Shown here piece by piece: positions 62,127 through 64,000 of a stretch of DNA of 64,000 bases; positions within the stretch are counted from its first letter, which is position 1, and the number at the start of each line of letters is the position of its first letter. The stretch covers positions 48,523 through 112,522 of the forward strand of contig JBMOOJ010000076.1 of the NCBI GenBank assembly GCA_049323835.1, read 5' to 3'. The notes under the pieces are model-generated. The model made no database searches. It saw only the letters and a program-made list of their open reading frames with translations, and was not told the DNA's origin. The stretch is from SG-bin9 sp049323835 (lineage in GTDB: Bacteria > Pseudomonadota > Alphaproteobacteria > Rhizobiales > Xanthobacteraceae). Made by a program: the position numbers and the translations under genes.

Positions 62127-62229
62127 TACCTTACGGCGCAGGCCGGTTTTCCGGTTTTGCGGGTGGTGCCTTGATCAGGCCCGGATAATGTTGGCGGATG
62201 GCGGATAGTATTGGCGGGAAAGTGTTGGA

Positions 62230-62808
62230 ATGGCTGAAGGTTTGGGTCGTGGAGGATCGATGCTGACGCCGGCTGAGCTGGTCTGGCTGATCGCAGCCGT
62301 CGCCAAGGGCGACGAGGAGGCGTTCAAGCGCCTCTACGACGCGACGCGCGCGAAACTGTTCGGCGTCGTGCTCCGTATCTTGCGCCGTCAGGACCTTACG
62401 GAAGAGGTTATTCAGGAGGCCTACGTCAAGATCTGGAACAGCGCCGGGCAGTTCAATCCTGGACTTGCTTCGCCGATCACGTGGATGGTGTCGATCGCGC
62501 GCAACCGCGCCATCGATGTGGTCCGCAAGCGCGGTGAGGTCTCGATCGAGGAGGAGCCCGCGGCCATGGAAGTGGCGTCGGAAAGTCTCGATCCGCTGGC
62601 GCGGCGCGAAATGACCGAGGAGCTGAAACGGATTCTCGAATGCGTGGGCCGGCTGGAGCCGGAGCGGCAAAAGCTGGTGCTGCTTGCGTATTACAACGGT
62701 TGGAGCCGCGAACAGCTCGCGGCGAAGTTCGACACTCCGGTGAATACTGTGAAGACGTGGCTGAGGCGCAGTATGATCGAAATCCGCGAGTGCCTTGGGT
62801 TGGCATGA
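62230..62808 (+). CDS. ECF sigma factor
   Basis: A 192-residue RNA polymerase sigma factor. Region 2 has RLYDATRAKLFGVVLRILRRQDLTEEVIQEAYVKIW and SIARNRAIDVVRKRG; region 4 has LAAKFDTPVNTVKTWLRRSMIEIRE. It overlaps the anti-sigma gene at ATGA. The N-terminal ATG at 62230 is used; an in-frame ATG at 62260 is possible. The group resembles SigK-type ECF factors with RskA-like anti-sigma partners. Confidence 0.92.
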   Translation: MAEGLGRGGSMLTPAELVWLIAAVAKGDEEAFKRLYDATRAKLFGVVLRILRRQDLTEEVIQEAYVKIWNSAGQFNPGLASPITWMVSIARNRAIDVVRKRGEVSIEEEPAAMEVASESLDPLARREMTEELKRILECVGRLEPERQKLVLLAYYNGWSREQLAAKFDTPVNTVKTWLRRSMIEIRECLGLA

Positions 62809-63671
62809 TGACCTACAGCGAGGACCATATCGCGCTCGCCGCGGAATACGTGCTCGGCACCCTCGATGCCGATGAGCGCGCGCAGGTCGAGACCATGATG
62901 TCGATCGACCCCGGCTTTCGCGCCGTGGTCGAGGCATGGGAAATGAAGTTCGGCGGCCTCAACCAGATGGTCGATCCGATCGAGCCGCCGCCGGAACTGT
63001 GGGAGCGCATCCGCGTCGCCGCCGGCCTGTCGCATCCGCAGTTGCCGCTGGGCCTGCCGGACGTCGCCAGCGCGCCGGACACGGCGCCTGTCGTCACCGC
63101 CGAGCCGGAGCGGGAGAGCGCGCAGATCATCGACTTTTCGAACCGCCTGCGCCGCACGCGCAGTTTCGCGCAGCTCGCGACCGCGATGGCCGCGTCGCTC
63201 GCGGCGCTGGTCGCCGTGCAGGCCTATCGTCCGGACCTGCTGCCGCAGCAGCTGCGTCCGAAGCCGGAGGTGAAGATCGTCGAGGTGACGACACCGGCGC
63301 CGCCGGCCGCCGTGCCGGCGCAGTTCGTCGCCGTGCTGCAGAAGGGCGCCGACTATCCGGCGTTCATCCTCACCGTCGACACCGCGACGAAGAACTTCGT
63401 CGTGCGCAAGGTCGGCGCGCAGGCCGAGCCGGGAACGAGCTACGAGCTGTGGATCGTCTCCGACAAGCTGAACGCGCCACGCTCGCTCGGCGTGATCGGC
63501 GAGAACGAGTTCACGCAGCGTGAGGTGCTTGCCTCCTACGATCAGGAGACGATCAACAACGCGACCTACGCCGTCACCATGGAGCCGCAAGGCGGCTCGC
63601 CGACCGGCCGCGCCACCGGGCCGATCCTGTTCACCGGCAAGCTGATCGAGTCGGTGCCGCCGGCGAAGTAG
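62805..63671 (+). CDS. Membrane anti-sigma factor (RskA-like)
   Basis: A 288-residue protein. The N-terminal sigma-binding region contains ALAAEYVLGTLDADERAQVE. A single membrane helix is at about 120-142 (QLATAMAASLAALVAVQAY), then a periplasmic RskA-type domain with LTVDTATKNFVVRKVG and SYELWIV. Its ATG overlaps the sigma stop, giving coupled translation. It should hold the sigma factor inactive until a periplasmic or redox signal triggers release. Confidence 0.9.
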   Translation: MMTYSEDHIALAAEYVLGTLDADERAQVETMMSIDPGFRAVVEAWEMKFGGLNQMVDPIEPPPELWERIRVAAGLSHPQLPLGLPDVASAPDTAPVVTAEPERESAQIIDFSNRLRRTRSFAQLATAMAASLAALVAVQAYRPDLLPQQLRPKPEVKIVEVTTPAPPAAVPAQFVAVLQKGADYPAFILTVDTATKNFVVRKVGAQAEPGTSYELWIVSDKLNAPRSLGVIGENEFTQREVLASYDQETINNATYAVTMEPQGGSPTGRATGPILFTGKLIESVPPAK

Positions 63672-63680
63672 GGGCTCACT

Positions 63681-63800
63681 CGTCATTCCGGGGCGCGAGC
63701 AATCGCGAGCGAACCCGGAATCCATCTCTCCACGCACTCAGCGCTTGCGGATACATGGATTCCGGGCTCGCGCGTGAAGAACGCGCGCCCCGGAATGACG
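63681..63800. repeat. Palindromic intergenic repeat, GTCATTCCGG family
   Basis: CGTCATTCCGG (63681-63691) and CCGGAATGACG (63790-63800) are inverted ends with inner GAACCCGGAATCCAT and ATGGATTCCGGG. It matches the repeat at 21076-21222 in layout and end sequence. Confidence 0.75.
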
Positions 63801-63810
63801 AACGGGTTGA

Positions 63811-63914
63811 TCCGTCATCGTGAGGAGCCCGGCGAAGCACTCGCGATGCCGGGCGTCTCGAAGGATGTTGGGATTTCCTATCGTCATTGCCGGACTTGAT
63901 CCGGCAATCCATCG
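63811..63914. repeat. Further short palindromic repeats
   Basis: Includes a CGTCATCGTGAGGAGCCCGG start at 63814 with GCCGGGC, and CATTGCCGGACTTG with GATCCGGCAATC at 63885-63910. Together they fill the space between the anti-sigma gene and the terminator hairpin at 63921. Confidence 0.5.
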
Positions 63915-63920
63915 AAACGA

Positions 63921-63945
63921 AAGCGGCCCTTGTGGCCGCTTTTTT
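63921..63945 (+). terminator. Rho-independent terminator-like hairpin near the window end
   Basis: Arms AAGCGGCC (63921-63928) and GGCCGCTT (63934-63941) are perfect complements followed by TTTT (63942-63945). It is about 250 bases after the anti-sigma stop codon, so it may end that transcript or belong to another transcript. Confidence 0.6.
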
Positions 63946-64000
63946 ATGTCTCAACTCTGGCGATTGCACATGTTGATCAAAGGCCGCGCCACCGAACTGA

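Larger units (their letters stand above)
61883..62229. other. Intergenic region before the ECF sigma gene
   Basis: 347 bases with the fliJ terminator at 61948-61978 and a possible ECF-type promoter at 62098-62126. No open frame here has a convincing ribosome site. Confidence 0.45.

Overview
The window is a GC-rich chromosomal segment of an alphaproteobacterium. CtrA, ChpT, fliI/fliJ, a DUF1134 protein, a YcjX/YcjF pair and a dense population of short palindromic intergenic repeats point to Hyphomicrobiales, most likely the Bradyrhizobiaceae/Nitrobacteraceae (Afipia, Rhodopseudomonas, Bradyrhizobium-like). That placement is inferred from gene content, not from a phylogeny. Two runs of exactly 10 N (19309-19318 and 23676-23685) show it is a scaffolded draft assembly. 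I see no prophage, transposase, plasmid replication gene or CRISPR array.

Layout. 1-3.2 kb: end of the pst operon (pstB-phoU-phoB) and a 2OG-Fe(II) oxygenase. 3.4-9.7 kb: minus-strand operon for a branched-chain-amino-acid-type ABC importer (livK-H-M-G-F) ending in a CoA ligase. 10-18.4 kb: stress and envelope genes (htpX, GST, quinone/enone reductase, cold-shock protein, His-rich secreted protein, ycjX-ycjF, hemolysin III). 18.4-31 kb: catabolism (SDR, benzoylformate-decarboxylase-like enzyme, a MaoC/CaiB/acyl-CoA dehydrogenase/thioesterase operon resembling itaconate-type degradation, a CYP153-like P450, isovaleryl-CoA dehydrogenase) with a double-PAS soluble chemoreceptor in the middle. 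30-40.8 kb: membrane and envelope proteins (DUF898 plus M48 protease, L,D-transpeptidase, DUF2927, DUF1134), a second TPP enzyme, tRNA-Val(CAC), a coiled-coil membrane protein and cysQ. 41-47.9 kb: chpT, then a compact cheA-cheW-cheY-cheB-cheR operon whose CheA is a hybrid with a C-terminal receiver. 48-50.3 kb: chromate resistance (rhodanese-ChrB fusion plus ChrA) behind a striking palindromic promoter and a possible structured leader. 50.4-58.9 kb: a P460-cupredoxin fusion, a GST with a divergent TetR regulator, aroQ, two small putative alpha/beta-barrel proteins, an Omp25/31-type porin, and a PepSY protein divergent from an OmpR/PhoQ-like two-component system. 58.9-63.7 kb: ctrA, fliI-fliJ and an ECF sigma/anti-sigma pair.

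How parts work together. Phosphate sensing (PstB, PhoU, PhoB), cell-cycle phosphorelay (ChpT, CtrA) and chemotaxis are all represented, and CtrA lies next to the flagellar export genes it normally controls. The most distinctive observations are the P460-cupredoxin fusion, the chrBA control region, the acyl-CoA dehydrogenase whose usual catalytic loop is missing, a Shine-Dalgarno sequence folded into a hairpin before the thioesterase, the unlike base composition of the two PAS copies, and repeated operator-like motifs before the porin and the PepSY/two-component genes. No single locus looks like an entirely new multi-gene defence or mobile system; most of the content is core or housekeeping in character.
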